Part shown: positions 1 to 10,242 of the stretch, in pieces
How positions within the stretch are numbered: the first letter of the stretch is position 1
Layout of the letters: each line of letters begins with the position of its first letter
Assembly: GCF_027923545.1 (NCBI RefSeq)
Contig: NZ_BROH01000012.1
Location: 1-64,000, forward strand
DNA length: 64,000 nucleotides
From: Sinisalibacter aestuarii
Lineage (GTDB): Bacteria > Pseudomonadota > Alphaproteobacteria > Rhodobacterales > Rhodobacteraceae
Reading direction: 5' to 3'
Program-made: the position numbers and the translations under genes
Notes under the pieces: generated by a model
What the model was told of the DNA's origin: nothing
Database searches by the model: none
The model's input: only the letters and a program-made list of their open reading frames with translations

Positions 1-127
1 ACCGGAAAACCGGAAAACCGGAAAACCGGAAAACCGGAAAACCGGAAAACCGGAAAACCGGAAAACCGGAAAACCGGAAAACCGGAAAACCGGAAAACCG
101 GAAAACCGGAAAACCGGAAAACCGGAA
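1..127. repeat. 8-bp tandem repeat (CCGGAAAA)n
   Basis: Fifteen exact head-to-tail copies of CCGGAAAA run from base 2 to 121, followed by a partial CCGGAA that abuts the insertion-sequence end. The array is cut by the window edge, so its true length is unknown. About one and a half copies of the same unit occur in inverted orientation on the far side of the IS (885-896). The array therefore looks like an expansion of sequence belonging to, or flanking, the IS terminus. It is not a CRISPR because there are no spacers. Confidence 0.95.
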
Positions 128-882
128 GGGTCTAGACTAGCAATCTAGTGAGTTCACGAACGAGGGTATCGTGATCCTTGCGCCAACGCCATTCACATTC
201 CTTAAGGTGCAACTCGAAATTGGCGCGTGTTCCGTTGAACATCGCGAGCCGCCGTTTGGCAAAGGACCAGAAGCTTTCGATACCGTTGATGTGGACCGCG
301 CCATCGACGAAGGCGGGGTGGCCGCTGGCCGCACGTTCGGCCTTTCTGATCCGGTAATGGGCGTCGTATCCGACATCGACCAGCCCGTCATAGCCGACCC
401 ATCCATCTGACATGATGACGCTCTCCAATGCCACCTTTCCCCGGATAAGGCCCTGTAATGTCTTCTTTTTACAATCCGGCACGACCTCGGTAAACACCCG
501 CCCGTCACGCTCGATCACACCGAAGACCGGCTGCTTCTCCGAGCCCCGGCCGCGCCGCTTCGAACCGGGATCGCCGCGCCGGCGCGTGGCGCCGAAATAG
601 CTCTCGTCCACCTCGACGGTGCCGGTGAACTGCTCGCGCAGGCCGAACTGGTGGGCACGGATCTGTTCGCGGAATATCCGGTAATACCTCCCTCTCGGGC
701 ATTTCATGCCCTGCCAGGCAATGATTAACGGTGTTGCGGTTGAAGCCGCCCACCCGGGCGGCCTGGATCGCGGTCAGATCGGCGCAGAACAATGAAACGA
801 GTTTGCGCTGACGATGGCGGGACAAGCCATTCTTTTTGTCCATAGAAGTAGACTAGCCTTCCTGTTTTGCTAGTCTAGACCC
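128..882. mobile_element. IS1595-family (ISXO2-like) insertion sequence
   Basis: Perfect 16-bp terminal inverted repeats bound the element: GGGTCTAGACTAGCAA at 128-143 and its reverse complement at 867-882. The inverted identity continues outward for about 11 bases with a single mismatch (GGAAAACCGGA on the left, the complement on the right). The true ends may therefore lie further out, at about 117 and 893. The interior carries an ISXO2-like DDE transposase on the minus strand, split into two frames. No clear 8-bp target duplication can be separated from the repeat sequence. Confidence 0.85.
132..843 (-). pseudogene. IS1595-type transposase, frame-disrupted
   Basis: The N-terminal frame starts at 843 (MDKKNGLSRHRQRKL) and carries a helix-turn-helix-like segment ending NRNTVN near 725. 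The catalytic part resumes in another frame (YYRIFREQIR onward, to the stop at 132). It has the ISXO2-like signature VDESYFGATRRRG, a GWVGYDGL segment and the closing HINGIESFWSFAKRRL. Between the two halves lie about 34 extra bases (near 690-725). They contain the inverted repeat GGGCAT-GAA-ATGCCC and break the frame. Removing roughly this segment would restore NRNTVNRYYRIFREQ. The element is probably inactive unless the frames are joined by frameshifting. Confidence 0.75.
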
Positions 883-978
883 ATCCGGTTTTCCGGTGAA
901 CGGCGTCTCACAGCCTCTTGTTTGTCAACGGGTCGCTCCACAAGGAGCGGTGGCGCTATCTCGGCCGCCAGACCAGCC

Positions 979-1584
979 CTAGCTGTCACCCTTGTCGGGC
1001 ATCCGGTCGCTCTTGGTCCCCCCGTCGCCGGCGCAATGCACCCGGGCCATGCCGTTGGAGTATCGGGTGAACAGGCGCGAAAAGGATTGAATATCCTCCG
1101 CGCTCCAATCGGCGAAAACCGTAAGCAGCTTGTCCCATTTCGCATCGCGGAACTGGCTGAAGGCATCGCGCGCCTTGTCGGTGATCACCAGGATCGACTT
1201 GCGCCCGTCGCCCTGCGCCACATCGCGGCGCAGCCAGCCCTCGGCGATCAGCCCCGAGGCGATGCGGCTCGCCCGCGACGGGTCGATCGCCATTTCCTCC
1301 GCAAGCAGCCCCACCGTGGCGGGTTCGGCCTGGGCGCGGGCGATGCCATGCTCGATGCGGTTGATCGCCATCAGGGCAAAGAACTGGCTGAGCTCCAGCC
1401 CCAGATCCATCTCCGAAAGCAAAAGCCCCACCAGCTCGCCCTTGGCCGCGCGGCGGTGCCAGACGAACATCTCGGCATCGAGCCCCAGCAGCGCCTCGAC
1501 CACCGCCGGCGCAAATCCCGCCGCTTCCAGCCTGTCCGGCAGGTCGGCGTGAAACCGGGGCAAGGTCTTGGCATTGGCGCTCAT
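979..1584 (-). CDS. MarR-family transcriptional regulator
   Basis: A 201-residue winged-helix regulator. The central part (VGLLAEEMAIDPSRASRIAS, then GWLRRD and a DGRKSILVITDKG-like wing) matches the MarR DNA-binding domain, and residues 40-75 give the first dimerisation helices. The start is placed at 1584 (MSANAKTLPRF). The same frame stays open further upstream, but that extension would run across the divergent promoter and into the neighbouring gene. It is divergent from the drug exporter at 1700, with 115 bp between them. Repression of that exporter, relieved by ligand binding, is the expected role from family knowledge and context. The ligand is unknown. Confidence 0.85.
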   Translation of the reverse strand: MSANAKTLPRFHADLPDRLEAAGFAPAVVEALLGLDAEMFVWHRRAAKGELVGLLLSEMDLGLELSQFFALMAINRIEHGIARAQAEPATVGLLAEEMAIDPSRASRIASGLIAEGWLRRDVAQGDGRKSILVITDKARDAFSQFRDAKWDKLLTVFADWSAEDIQSFSRLFTRYSNGMARVHCAGDGGTKSDRMPDKGDS

Positions 1585-1621
1585 GGCGGCGGTGTCGCAA
1601 GTTATCGTGCGATTGTCAATA

Positions 1622-1663
1622 ATATGCCGTACACAATTATGTGCGGTTGACACATATATGCCG
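1622..1663. promoter_or_regulatory. Candidate MarR operator/promoter between divergent genes
   Basis: An imperfect palindrome spans 1627-1646 (CCGTACACAATTATGTGCGG, 7 of 9 arm positions matching). It is flanked by two direct ATATGCCG copies at 1622 and 1656. A TTGACA hexamer (1647-1652) sits between them. AT-rich palindromes in MarR/exporter intergenic regions are typical operators. Binding here is inferred. Confidence 0.5.
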
Positions 1664-1672
1664 GAGGCGTAG

Positions 1673-3235
<1,563 letters not shown>

Positions 3236-3358
3236 CACCACATTCCGCGCTCCGCCCGCAGGCGCGCGCAAACCGCGCAGGCCTGCCGCGGCACCTTGCG
3301 CCGCAGCGCAGCATACCCTACGACTCTGGCAAATGTCCGACAGGCCACGGAGAGACCG

Positions 3359-6300
3359 ATGCCGGAATTCAACAAAATCCTCATTGCCAATCGCGGCGAG
3401 ATCGCCATCCGCATCATGCGCGCCGCCAACGAACTCGGGAAGAAGACGGTCGCCGTCTATGCCGAGGAAGACAAGCTGGGGCTGCACCGCTTCAAGGCCG
3501 ACGAAGCCTACAGGATTGGCGAGGGGATGGGGCCGGTGGCCGCCTATCTCTCGATCCCCGAGATCATCCGGGTGGCAAAGGAAGCGGGCGCGGACGCAAT
3601 CCATCCGGGCTACGGCCTGCTGTCGGAAAACCCCGAATTCGTCGATGCCTGCGAAGCGGCGGGCATCACCTTCATCGGTCCGAAAGCCGAAACCATGCGC
3701 GCCCTCGGCGACAAGGCCAGCGCGCGGCGCGTCGCCATCGAGGCCGGCGTGCCGGTCATCCCCGCCACCGAGGTTCTGGGCGACGACATGGAGGCGATCA
3801 AGGCGGAGGCCGCCGAGATCGGCTTTCCGCTCATGCTCAAGGCAAGCTGGGGCGGCGGCGGCCGGGGGATGCGCCCGATCCACAATGTGAAGGAATTGCC
3901 AGAGAAGGTGCTCGAAGGCCGGCGCGAGGCCGAGGCCGCCTTCGGCAATGGCGAGGGCTATCTTGAAAAGATGATCACCCGCGCGCGCCATGTCGAGGTG
4001 CAGATCCTCGGCGACACGCAGGGCAATATCTACCACCTCTGGGAGCGCGATTGCTCGGTGCAGCGGCGCAACCAGAAGGTCGTCGAACGCGCGCCCGCCC
4101 CCTATCTGAGCGAGGCCCAGCGCGAGGAGATCTGCACGCTCGGCAAGAAGATCTGCGAACATGTGAACTATACCTGCGCCGGCACCGTCGAATTCCTGAT
4201 GGATATGGAGACGGGCAAATTCTACTTCATCGAGGTCAATCCCCGCGTGCAGGTCGAGCACACGGTGACCGAGGAAGTGACGGGCATCGACATCGTGCGC
4301 GCCCAGATCCTGATCGCCGAGGGCAAGAGCCTGACCGAAGCCACCGGCGTGGCCAGCCAGTATGACGTGAAGCTGCACGGCCACGCGCTGCAATGCCGGA
4401 TCACCACCGAAGACCCTCAAAACAACTTCATCCCCGATTATGGCCGGATCACCGCCTACCGCACGGCGACGGGCATGGGCATCCGCCTCGATGGCGGCAC
4501 CGCCTATCCCGGCTCGGTGGTCACCCGGTTCTACGACTCGCTTCTGGTGAAGGTCACCGCCCATGGCCAGACGCCCGAACAGGCGATCGCCCGGATGGAC
4601 CGGGCGCTGCGCGAATTCCGCATCCGTGGCGTGAGCACCAATATCGCCTTCGTGGAAAATCTGCTCCGGCACCCCACCTTCCTGTCGAACGCCTATACCA
4701 CGCGCTTCATCGACGAGACGCCGGAGCTGTTCGAGTTTCCCAAGCGGCGCGACCGGGCCACGCGCCTGCTCACCTATATCGCCGACATCACCATCAACGG
4801 CCATCCCGAGACGGTTGGCCGCCCCGAACCGCATCCCGACCTCAAGCCGCCGCGCTGCCCGGGCCTGAAAGCCGACACGCCCCCCGCCGGCACCCGGCAA
4901 TTGCTGGACGAGAAAGGCCCCAGGGCCGTGGCCGACTGGATGCTCGCGCAAAAGCAGGTGCTGCTGACCGACACCACGATGCGCGACGCGCACCAGTCGC
5001 TGCTCGCGACGCGGATGCGCAGCTTCGATATGGTGCGCATCGCGCCGGCCTATGCCGCCAACCTGCCGCAGCTCTTCTCGATGGAAATGTGGGGCGGCGC
5101 GACCTTCGACGTGGCCTACCGTTTCCTGCAGGAATGCCCCTGGCAGCGCCTGCGCGACATCCGCGCCCATCTGCCCAACGTGATGACCCAGATGCTGCTG
5201 CGCGCCTCCAACGGCGTGGGCTACACGAATTACCCCGACAACGTGGTCCAGGGCTTCGTGAAGCAGGCCGCCACCAGCGGCATGGACGTGTTCCGCGTCT
5301 TCGACAGCCTGAACTGGGTCGAGAACATGCGCGTGGCGATGGATGCCGTGATCGAGAACGACAAGGTCTGTGAAGCGGCGATCTGCTATACCGGCGATAT
5401 CCTCGACCCCGACCGCTCGAAATACGACCTGAAATACTATGTCTCGATGGCGAAGGCGCTCGAAGCCGCCGGCGCCCATGTGTTGGGCGTGAAAGACATG
5501 GCCGGGCTTCTGAAGCCCAAGGCGGCGACGGCGCTGATCTCTGCCTTGAAAGACGAGGTCTCGATCCCGATCCACTTCCACACCCACGACACCTCCGGCG
5601 CCGCGGCCGCCTCCGTGCTTGCGGCGGTGGATGCGGGCGTCGATGCCGTCGATGCGGCGATGGACGCCTTTTCCGGCTCGACCTCGCAGCCCTGCCTCGG
5701 CTCGATCGTCGAAGCCCTGCGCCATACCGAGCGGGATACCGGCCTGGACCCGACCGAGATCCGCAAGATCTCGAATTACTGGGAAGCGGTGCGCGGGCAA
5801 TACGCCGCCTTCGAAAGCGGGCTGGAGGCACCCGCCTCCGAGGTCTACCTGCACGAAATGCCCGGCGGCCAGTTCACCAACCTCAAGGCGCAGGCCCGCT
5901 CGCTCGGCCTCGAAGAGCGCTGGCACGAAGTGGCGCAGGCCTATTCGGACGTGAACAAGATGTTCGGCGATATCGTGAAGGTCACCCCCTCGTCCAAGGT
6001 GGTGGGCGACATGGCGCTGATGATGGTGAGCCAGGGCCTGACCCGGGCGCAGGTGGAAGACCCCGCCACCGAGGTCAGCTTCCCCGACTCGGTTGTCGAC
6101 ATGATGAAGGGCAATCTCGGCCAGCCGCCCGGCGGCTTCCCCGCGGGGATCGTGGCCAAGGTGCTCAAGGGCGAAAAGCCCGATACCGAGCGCCCCGGCA
6201 AGCATCTGGCGCCGGTCGATGTGGAAGCGGTGCGCGCGGAGGCCAGCGAGGCCCTGGAAGTGACGCTCGACGATGAAGACCTCAACGGCTACCTGATGTA

Positions 6301-6802
6301 TCCCAAGGTCTTCTCGGACTATACCGAGCGCCACAAGCTCTATGGCCCGGTGCGCACCCTGCCGACGCGCACCTTCTTCTATGGCATGGAGCCGGGCGAG
6401 GAGATCGAAGCCGAGATCGACCCCGGCAAGACGCTCGAAATCCGCCTGCAGGCCATCGCCGATACCAATGACGAAGGCGAGGCCAAGGTGTTCTTCGAGC
6501 TGAACGGCCAGCCGCGCACCGTCCGCATCGCCGACCGCAAGGTGACCGCGACCAAGGCCGCGCATCCGAAGGCCGATCCGGGCAATCCCGCCCATGTCGG
6601 TGCGCCGATGCCGGGCGTGATCGCAACGGTGGGCGTGCAGCCGGGCCAGGAGGTGCGCGCCGGCGACCTGCTGCTGACCATCGAAGCGATGAAGATGGAA
6701 ACCGGCATCTCCGCCGAACGCGATGCGGTGGTGAAAGCCGTGCATGTGCAGCATGGCAGCCAGATCGACGCGAAAGACCTGCTGGTCGAATTCGAAAGCT
6801 GA
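3359..6802 (+). CDS. pyc: Pyruvate carboxylase
   Basis: A 1147-residue single-chain, biotin-dependent enzyme converting pyruvate, bicarbonate and ATP to oxaloacetate (anaplerosis, cytosol). Start at 3359 (MPEFNKILIANRGEIAIR); the in-frame extension to 3296 is not needed. Biotin carboxylase domain about 1-455, with the glycine-rich ATP loop SWGGGGRGM and EVNPRVQVEH. Carboxyltransferase domain about 540-810, with LLTDTTMRDAHQSL and the metal-site HFHTHDTSG. Biotin carboxyl carrier domain about 1075-1147, with the biotinylation motif EAMKMET. It is complete and monocistronic, facing the PHA depolymerase gene. Confidence 0.97.
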   Translation: MPEFNKILIANRGEIAIRIMRAANELGKKTVAVYAEEDKLGLHRFKADEAYRIGEGMGPVAAYLSIPEIIRVAKEAGADAIHPGYGLLSENPEFVDACEAAGITFIGPKAETMRALGDKASARRVAIEAGVPVIPATEVLGDDMEAIKAEAAEIGFPLMLKASWGGGGRGMRPIHNVKELPEKVLEGRREAEAAFGNGEGYLEKMITRARHVEVQILGDTQGNIYHLWERDCSVQRRNQKVVERAPAPYLSEAQREEICTLGKKICEHVNYTCAGTVEFLMDMETGKFYFIEVNPRVQVEHTVTEEVTGIDIVRAQILIAEGKSLTEATGVASQYDVKLHGHALQCRITTEDPQNNFIPDYGRITAYRTATGMGIRLDGGTAYPGSVVTRFYDSLLVKVTAHGQTPEQAIARMDRALREFRIRGVSTNIAFVENLLRHPTFLSNAYTTRFIDETPELFEFPKRRDRATRLLTYIADITINGHPETVGRPEPHPDLKPPRCPGLKADTPPAGTRQLLDEKGPRAVADWMLAQKQVLLTDTTMRDAHQSLLATRMRSFDMVRIAPAYAANLPQLFSMEMWGGATFDVAYRFLQECPWQRLRDIRAHLPNVMTQMLLRASNGVGYTNYPDNVVQGFVKQAATSGMDVFRVFDSLNWVENMRVAMDAVIENDKVCEAAICYTGDILDPDRSKYDLKYYVSMAKALEAAGAHVLGVKDMAGLLKPKAATALISALKDEVSIPIHFHTHDTSGAAAASVLAAVDAGVDAVDAAMDAFSGSTSQPCLGSIVEALRHTERDTGLDPTEIRKISNYWEAVRGQYAAFESGLEAPASEVYLHEMPGGQFTNLKAQARSLGLEERWHEVAQAYSDVNKMFGDIVKVTPSSKVVGDMALMMVSQGLTRAQVEDPATEVSFPDSVVDMMKGNLGQPPGGFPAGIVAKVLKGEKPDTERPGKHLAPVDVEAVRAEASEALEVTLDDEDLNGYLMYPKVFSDYTERHKLYGPVRTLPTRTFFYGMEPGEEIEAEIDPGKTLEIRLQAIADTNDEGEAKVFFELNGQPRTVRIADRKVTATKAAHPKADPGNPAHVGAPMPGVIATVGVQPGQEVRAGDLLLTIEAMKMETGISAERDAVVKAVHVQHGSQIDAKDLLVEFES

Positions 6803-6859
6803 GATGAGGGGGGCGGAAAGCCGGTTTCCCAGTTTTCTGACATCCTTCTGAAAATGTGC

Positions 6860-6880
6860 AAAAAACCGGCCCATGGGCCG
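6860..6880 (-). terminator. Intrinsic terminator of the PHA depolymerase gene
   Basis: Read on the minus strand, the perfect palindrome CGGCCCATGGGCCG (6867-6880) is followed by G and six T residues. It lies just downstream of the depolymerase stop codon, between convergent genes. The stem is short (about five pairs around a CATG loop), so efficiency is uncertain. Confidence 0.55.
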
Positions 6881-6887
6881 CCCGCGA

Positions 6888-8189
6888 TCACACCGCTTTC
6901 AGTGCCGGTTTGCCCCTGGCTTTCGCCGCGCGCTTCTTCTTCGCCTGTTCGGCATGAGCGCCTGCGTTCTGGTCGATGAATTCCAGCACCAGCGGGCGGA
7001 TATGATTGCGCCACGATTTGCCGGCGAAAATCCCGTAATGGCCCGCGCCGATCTCGATATAGCCCGCCTTCTTCTCTTCGGGCACGCCGGTGCAGAGCGG
7101 CAGGGCGGCGGCGCATTGGCCGGGGGCGGTGATATCGTCCTTCGAGCCTTCCACCGTCTTGATCGCCACATCGGTGATCTTGCCGATATCCACCCTGTGG
7201 CCGTTCACCACGAATTCGTTGCGGGCGATCTCGCGGTTCTTGAAGATGCGCTCGACGGTGGACAGGTAGAATTCCGCGGTCATGTCCATCACCGCGAGAT
7301 ATTCGTCGTAGAATTTGTTGTGCTTGTCGTGGTCGCCCGCCTTGCCCTTCATCACCTTCGAGATCTGGTTGGTGAAGGCGTTGGAATGCGTCTCGGCATT
7401 CATCGACATGAACCCGGCCAATTGCAGCAGGCCGGGATAGACCTGCCGCCCCACGCCCTTGTACTTCGCGCCGACGCGCTGGATCGCCATTTCCTCAAGC
7501 TGGCCCATCGTCACCCGGCGGCCGAAATCGGTCACATCCGTGGCGGCCACGTCCGGGTCGATCGGGCCGCCGATGAGGGTGAGCGTCTGCGGCTGCGCCT
7601 CCGGGTCGAGCTCGGCCAGATAGGCGGTGGCGGCCAGCGTGAGCGGGGCGGGCTGGCAGACGGCGATGACGTTGATATCCGGCCCCAGCGCGCGCATGAA
7701 CTCGACGAGGTAGAGCGTGTAATCCTCGATGTCGAACTTGCCGAGCGAGGCGGGAATGTCGCGGGCATTGTGCCAGTCGGTGATATAGACCTCGGCATCG
7801 GGCAGGAGCGACGACACGGTGGAGCGCAGGAGTGTGGCGTAATGCCCCGACATCGGCGCCACCAGCAATACCCGGCGCGGCTTCGGATCGCGGCCCTGCA
7901 CCTTGAAATGGATCAGATCGCCAAAGGGCCGCTCCACCAGTTTCTCGACCGAGACGACGTGATCGCGCCCGTCGGCGCCCACCACCGTGTAGATCCCCCA
8001 ATCGGGCTTGGCGACCATCCGGGCGAAGCTGCGCTCGGTGACTTCGCCCCAGGCGGCGAGCCATTCGAACCACGGGTTCGGCAGCGCGGCGACGGCGGGG
8101 TAATTGCCGAAGGCAGCCGCCGTTGCGCCCAACCACTGGTTGGTGTTGCGCATCGTCTCCATCAGATCGTAGGTCGCCGTGTAGCGCAT
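6888..8189 (-). CDS. phaZ: Intracellular poly(3-hydroxybutyrate) depolymerase
   Basis: A cytosolic depolymerase that mobilises PHB granules. The start at 8189 (MRYTATYDLMETM) gives 433 residues; an upstream ATG at 8213 would add eight. The nucleophile elbow is VIAVCQP with Cys178, the cysteine variant of the lipase box typical of granule-associated PhaZ1-type enzymes. Other family blocks are LVAPMSGHYATLLR and the C-terminal GAGHYGIFAGKSW with the catalytic His. The C-terminus is Lys/Ala-rich (KKKRAAKARGK). It is divergent from the synthase gene, with about 110 bp between them. Confidence 0.93.
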   Translation of the reverse strand: MRYTATYDLMETMRNTNQWLGATAAAFGNYPAVAALPNPWFEWLAAWGEVTERSFARMVAKPDWGIYTVVGADGRDHVVSVEKLVERPFGDLIHFKVQGRDPKPRRVLLVAPMSGHYATLLRSTVSSLLPDAEVYITDWHNARDIPASLGKFDIEDYTLYLVEFMRALGPDINVIAVCQPAPLTLAATAYLAELDPEAQPQTLTLIGGPIDPDVAATDVTDFGRRVTMGQLEEMAIQRVGAKYKGVGRQVYPGLLQLAGFMSMNAETHSNAFTNQISKVMKGKAGDHDKHNKFYDEYLAVMDMTAEFYLSTVERIFKNREIARNEFVVNGHRVDIGKITDVAIKTVEGSKDDITAPGQCAAALPLCTGVPEEKKAGYIEIGAGHYGIFAGKSWRNHIRPLVLEFIDQNAGAHAEQAKKKRAAKARGKPALKAV

Positions 8190-8301
8190 CTGTCGCCTCG
8201 CTGTTGCCTGCACCGGCCCCTCTCAGATAGCGTGGAACCAGGCAGGTGCCCCCGTGGCAAAATGCTGCGGGTGCAAAATAAGATAGGATCAATTTATTAA
8301 C
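8190..8301. promoter_or_regulatory. phaZ-phaC divergent intergenic region
   Basis: A 112-bp shared regulatory region. CTGCGGGTGCAA near 8265-8277 is one mismatch from a CTGC-N4-GCAG PhaR-type site and sits next to an AT-rich stretch just before phaC. This is much weaker than the perfect sites upstream of the phasin gene, so PhaR control here is only suggested. Confidence 0.35.
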
Positions 8302-10104
8302 ATGACAACAAAAGACATTGACCCGCCGGCCGTGAGTGAGACGCTGCAGGAAAACCTTGCGCGGATCGAGGCGCTGACGGCGCGGCTCGCGGCGGCGATG
8401 TCGCAGAAGAAGATGATCCGCCCGTCGCTGCAGGGGCCGGGGCCGGATTTTTACGGCAAGGCGATGGGGGCCTATTGGGCCGAATTGATGCAGAACCCGG
8501 CCAAGGTGTGGGAGAGCCAGCTCGAATACTGGTCGAAAACGCTGTCGCATGCGGTCGAGGCGCAGCAGGCACTGCTCGACGGCGCACCGCTGGTGCCGAA
8601 GGACGAAACTCCGAAGGACCGGCGCTTTTCCAACCCGCTATGGCAGACGCATCCCTGGTTCAATTACCTCAAGCAGCAATATTTCATCTCCTCCGAGGCC
8701 ATCGAGAAGGGGGTGGAAGAGCTTGACGGGATCAGCGACCATGAGCGCCAGAGGATGCGCTACTTCACCCGGCAGATCGTCGACATGATGGCGCCGACGA
8801 ACTTCTTCGCCAGCAACCCCGACGCGCTGGAAAAGGCGATCGAGACCGAGGGCCAGTCGCTGATCGACGGGCTTGAGAACATGATCCGCGATCTCGAAAA
8901 GAACGATGGCGAGCTGATCCCCACCTTGTCGGACCCGGACGCTTTTACCGTGGGCGAGAATCTTGGCACCTCCGAAGGCGCGGTGGTCTACCGCAACCGG
9001 ATGTTCGAGCTGATCCAGTACAAGGCGCGCACCGAACAGGTGCACGAGACGCCGCTCATCATCTTTCCGCCCTGGATCAACAAGTTCTACATTCTCGATC
9101 TGAAGCCGGAAAACAGCCTGATCCGCTGGATCACCGAGCAGGGCTATACGCTGTTCGTGGTGTCCTGGGTGAACCCCGCCGATTCCAGCTATGCCGATGT
9201 CGGGCTGGAGACCTATATCGAAGAAGGCTTTCTCACCGCGATGCGCGAGGTCAGGGTGATCACCGGCGAGGAGAAGGTGAACGCCGTCGGCTATTGCATC
9301 GCCGGCACCACGCTGGCGGTCACGCTGGCGCTGATGAACAAGCGCGGCGATGACAGCGTGAACGCCGCCACCTTCTTCACCGCGCTCACCGATTTTTCCG
9401 ATCAGGGCGAGGTGGGCGTGTTTCTCGACGACGATTTCGTCGACGGGATCGAGGAGGAGGCGCGCGAGACCGGGCTGATGTCGTCGCTCTACATGGCGCG
9501 GACCTTTTCCTTCCTGCGGGCGAACGACCTGATCTATCAGCCCGCGATCAACGCCTATATGCTCGGCAATCCGCCCCCCGCCTTCGATCTGCTCTACTGG
9601 AACGGCGATGGCACCAACCTGCCGGGCAAGATGGCGGTGGAATACCTGCGCGGGCTGTGCCAGCAGGATGAATTCGCCGGGGCGGGTGAGGGCTTTGCGA
9701 TCCTTGGCGAGCGGCTCAGGATCACCGATGTGCAGGTGCCGCTCTGCGCCATCGCCTGCGAGACCGACCATATCGCCGCCTGGCGGTCGAGCTACCGGGG
9801 GATTCGGGCGATGGGGGCAGAGGACAAGACCTTCATCCTGTCGGAATCCGGCCATATCGCGGGGATCGTGAACCCGCCGGCAAAAAAGAAATACGGCCAT
9901 TACACCAATACCGACTGGCCCGCCGATCCCGGGGCCTGGCGCGAGAGCGCCGCGTTCCACGAGGGCACCTGGTGGTTTCGCTGGAACGACTGGCTGGCGC
10001 CGCGCTCGGGGCCGATGGTGCCGGCGCGGGAGCTGGGCGATTCGGAGCATCCGGTGCTCGCCCCGGCCCCCGGTACCTATGTGCTGAGCCAGCCAAAGGC
10101 TTGA
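8302..10104 (+). CDS. phaC: Class I poly(3-hydroxyalkanoate) synthase
   Basis: A 600-residue synthase polymerising (R)-3-hydroxyacyl-CoA on the granule surface. It has an alpha/beta-hydrolase core with the lipase-like box GYCIAGTTL around Cys332, Asp489 in CETDHIAAW and His518 in SESGHIAG. The box is G-x-C-x-A-G rather than the textbook G-x-C-x-G; neighbouring residues are otherwise conserved. PWINKFYILDL and the SWVNPADSSY block are class I hallmarks, and the length fits class I. It stands alone on its transcript, followed by the phasin and repressor genes. Confidence 0.95.
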   Translation: MTTKDIDPPAVSETLQENLARIEALTARLAAAMSQKKMIRPSLQGPGPDFYGKAMGAYWAELMQNPAKVWESQLEYWSKTLSHAVEAQQALLDGAPLVPKDETPKDRRFSNPLWQTHPWFNYLKQQYFISSEAIEKGVEELDGISDHERQRMRYFTRQIVDMMAPTNFFASNPDALEKAIETEGQSLIDGLENMIRDLEKNDGELIPTLSDPDAFTVGENLGTSEGAVVYRNRMFELIQYKARTEQVHETPLIIFPPWINKFYILDLKPENSLIRWITEQGYTLFVVSWVNPADSSYADVGLETYIEEGFLTAMREVRVITGEEKVNAVGYCIAGTTLAVTLALMNKRGDDSVNAATFFTALTDFSDQGEVGVFLDDDFVDGIEEEARETGLMSSLYMARTFSFLRANDLIYQPAINAYMLGNPPPAFDLLYWNGDGTNLPGKMAVEYLRGLCQQDEFAGAGEGFAILGERLRITDVQVPLCAIACETDHIAAWRSSYRGIRAMGAEDKTFILSESGHIAGIVNPPAKKKYGHYTNTDWPADPGAWRESAAFHEGTWWFRWNDWLAPRSGPMVPARELGDSEHPVLAPAPGTYVLSQPKA

Positions 10105-10137
10105 TCCGGAACGGAATTGGCCCCGTGCCCGGGCTTT

Positions 10138-10182
10138 ATGCTGCAGTGCAGAAAAAAATCTTGATTTTCTGCACTGCAGCAT
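10138..10182. promoter_or_regulatory. PhaR operator upstream of phasin gene
   Basis: An 18-bp perfect inverted repeat (ATGCTGCAGTGCAGAAAA at 10138-10155, its complement at 10165-10182) with a 9-nt centre. Each arm contains one CTGC-N3-GCAG element (10141-10151 and 10169-10179), the sequence reported as the PhaR binding site in Rhodobacter-type bacteria. It lies just upstream of the phasin gene, as expected for granule-responsive repression. Confidence 0.85.
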
Positions 10183-10242
10183 CCATATTCTTTGCAGACG
10201 CAGAATTTACCCCGGCGGGGCCGGGACGTTTGGAGAAAAGCA

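Noticed and set aside
1-127. Possible CRISPR array
   Set aside because: The repeat unit is 8 bp, directly abutting, with no spacers and no cas genes.
10192-10242. Longer phasin start at 10192
   Set aside because: It would begin close to the PhaR operator/promoter; GGAGAAA marks the ATG at 10243.
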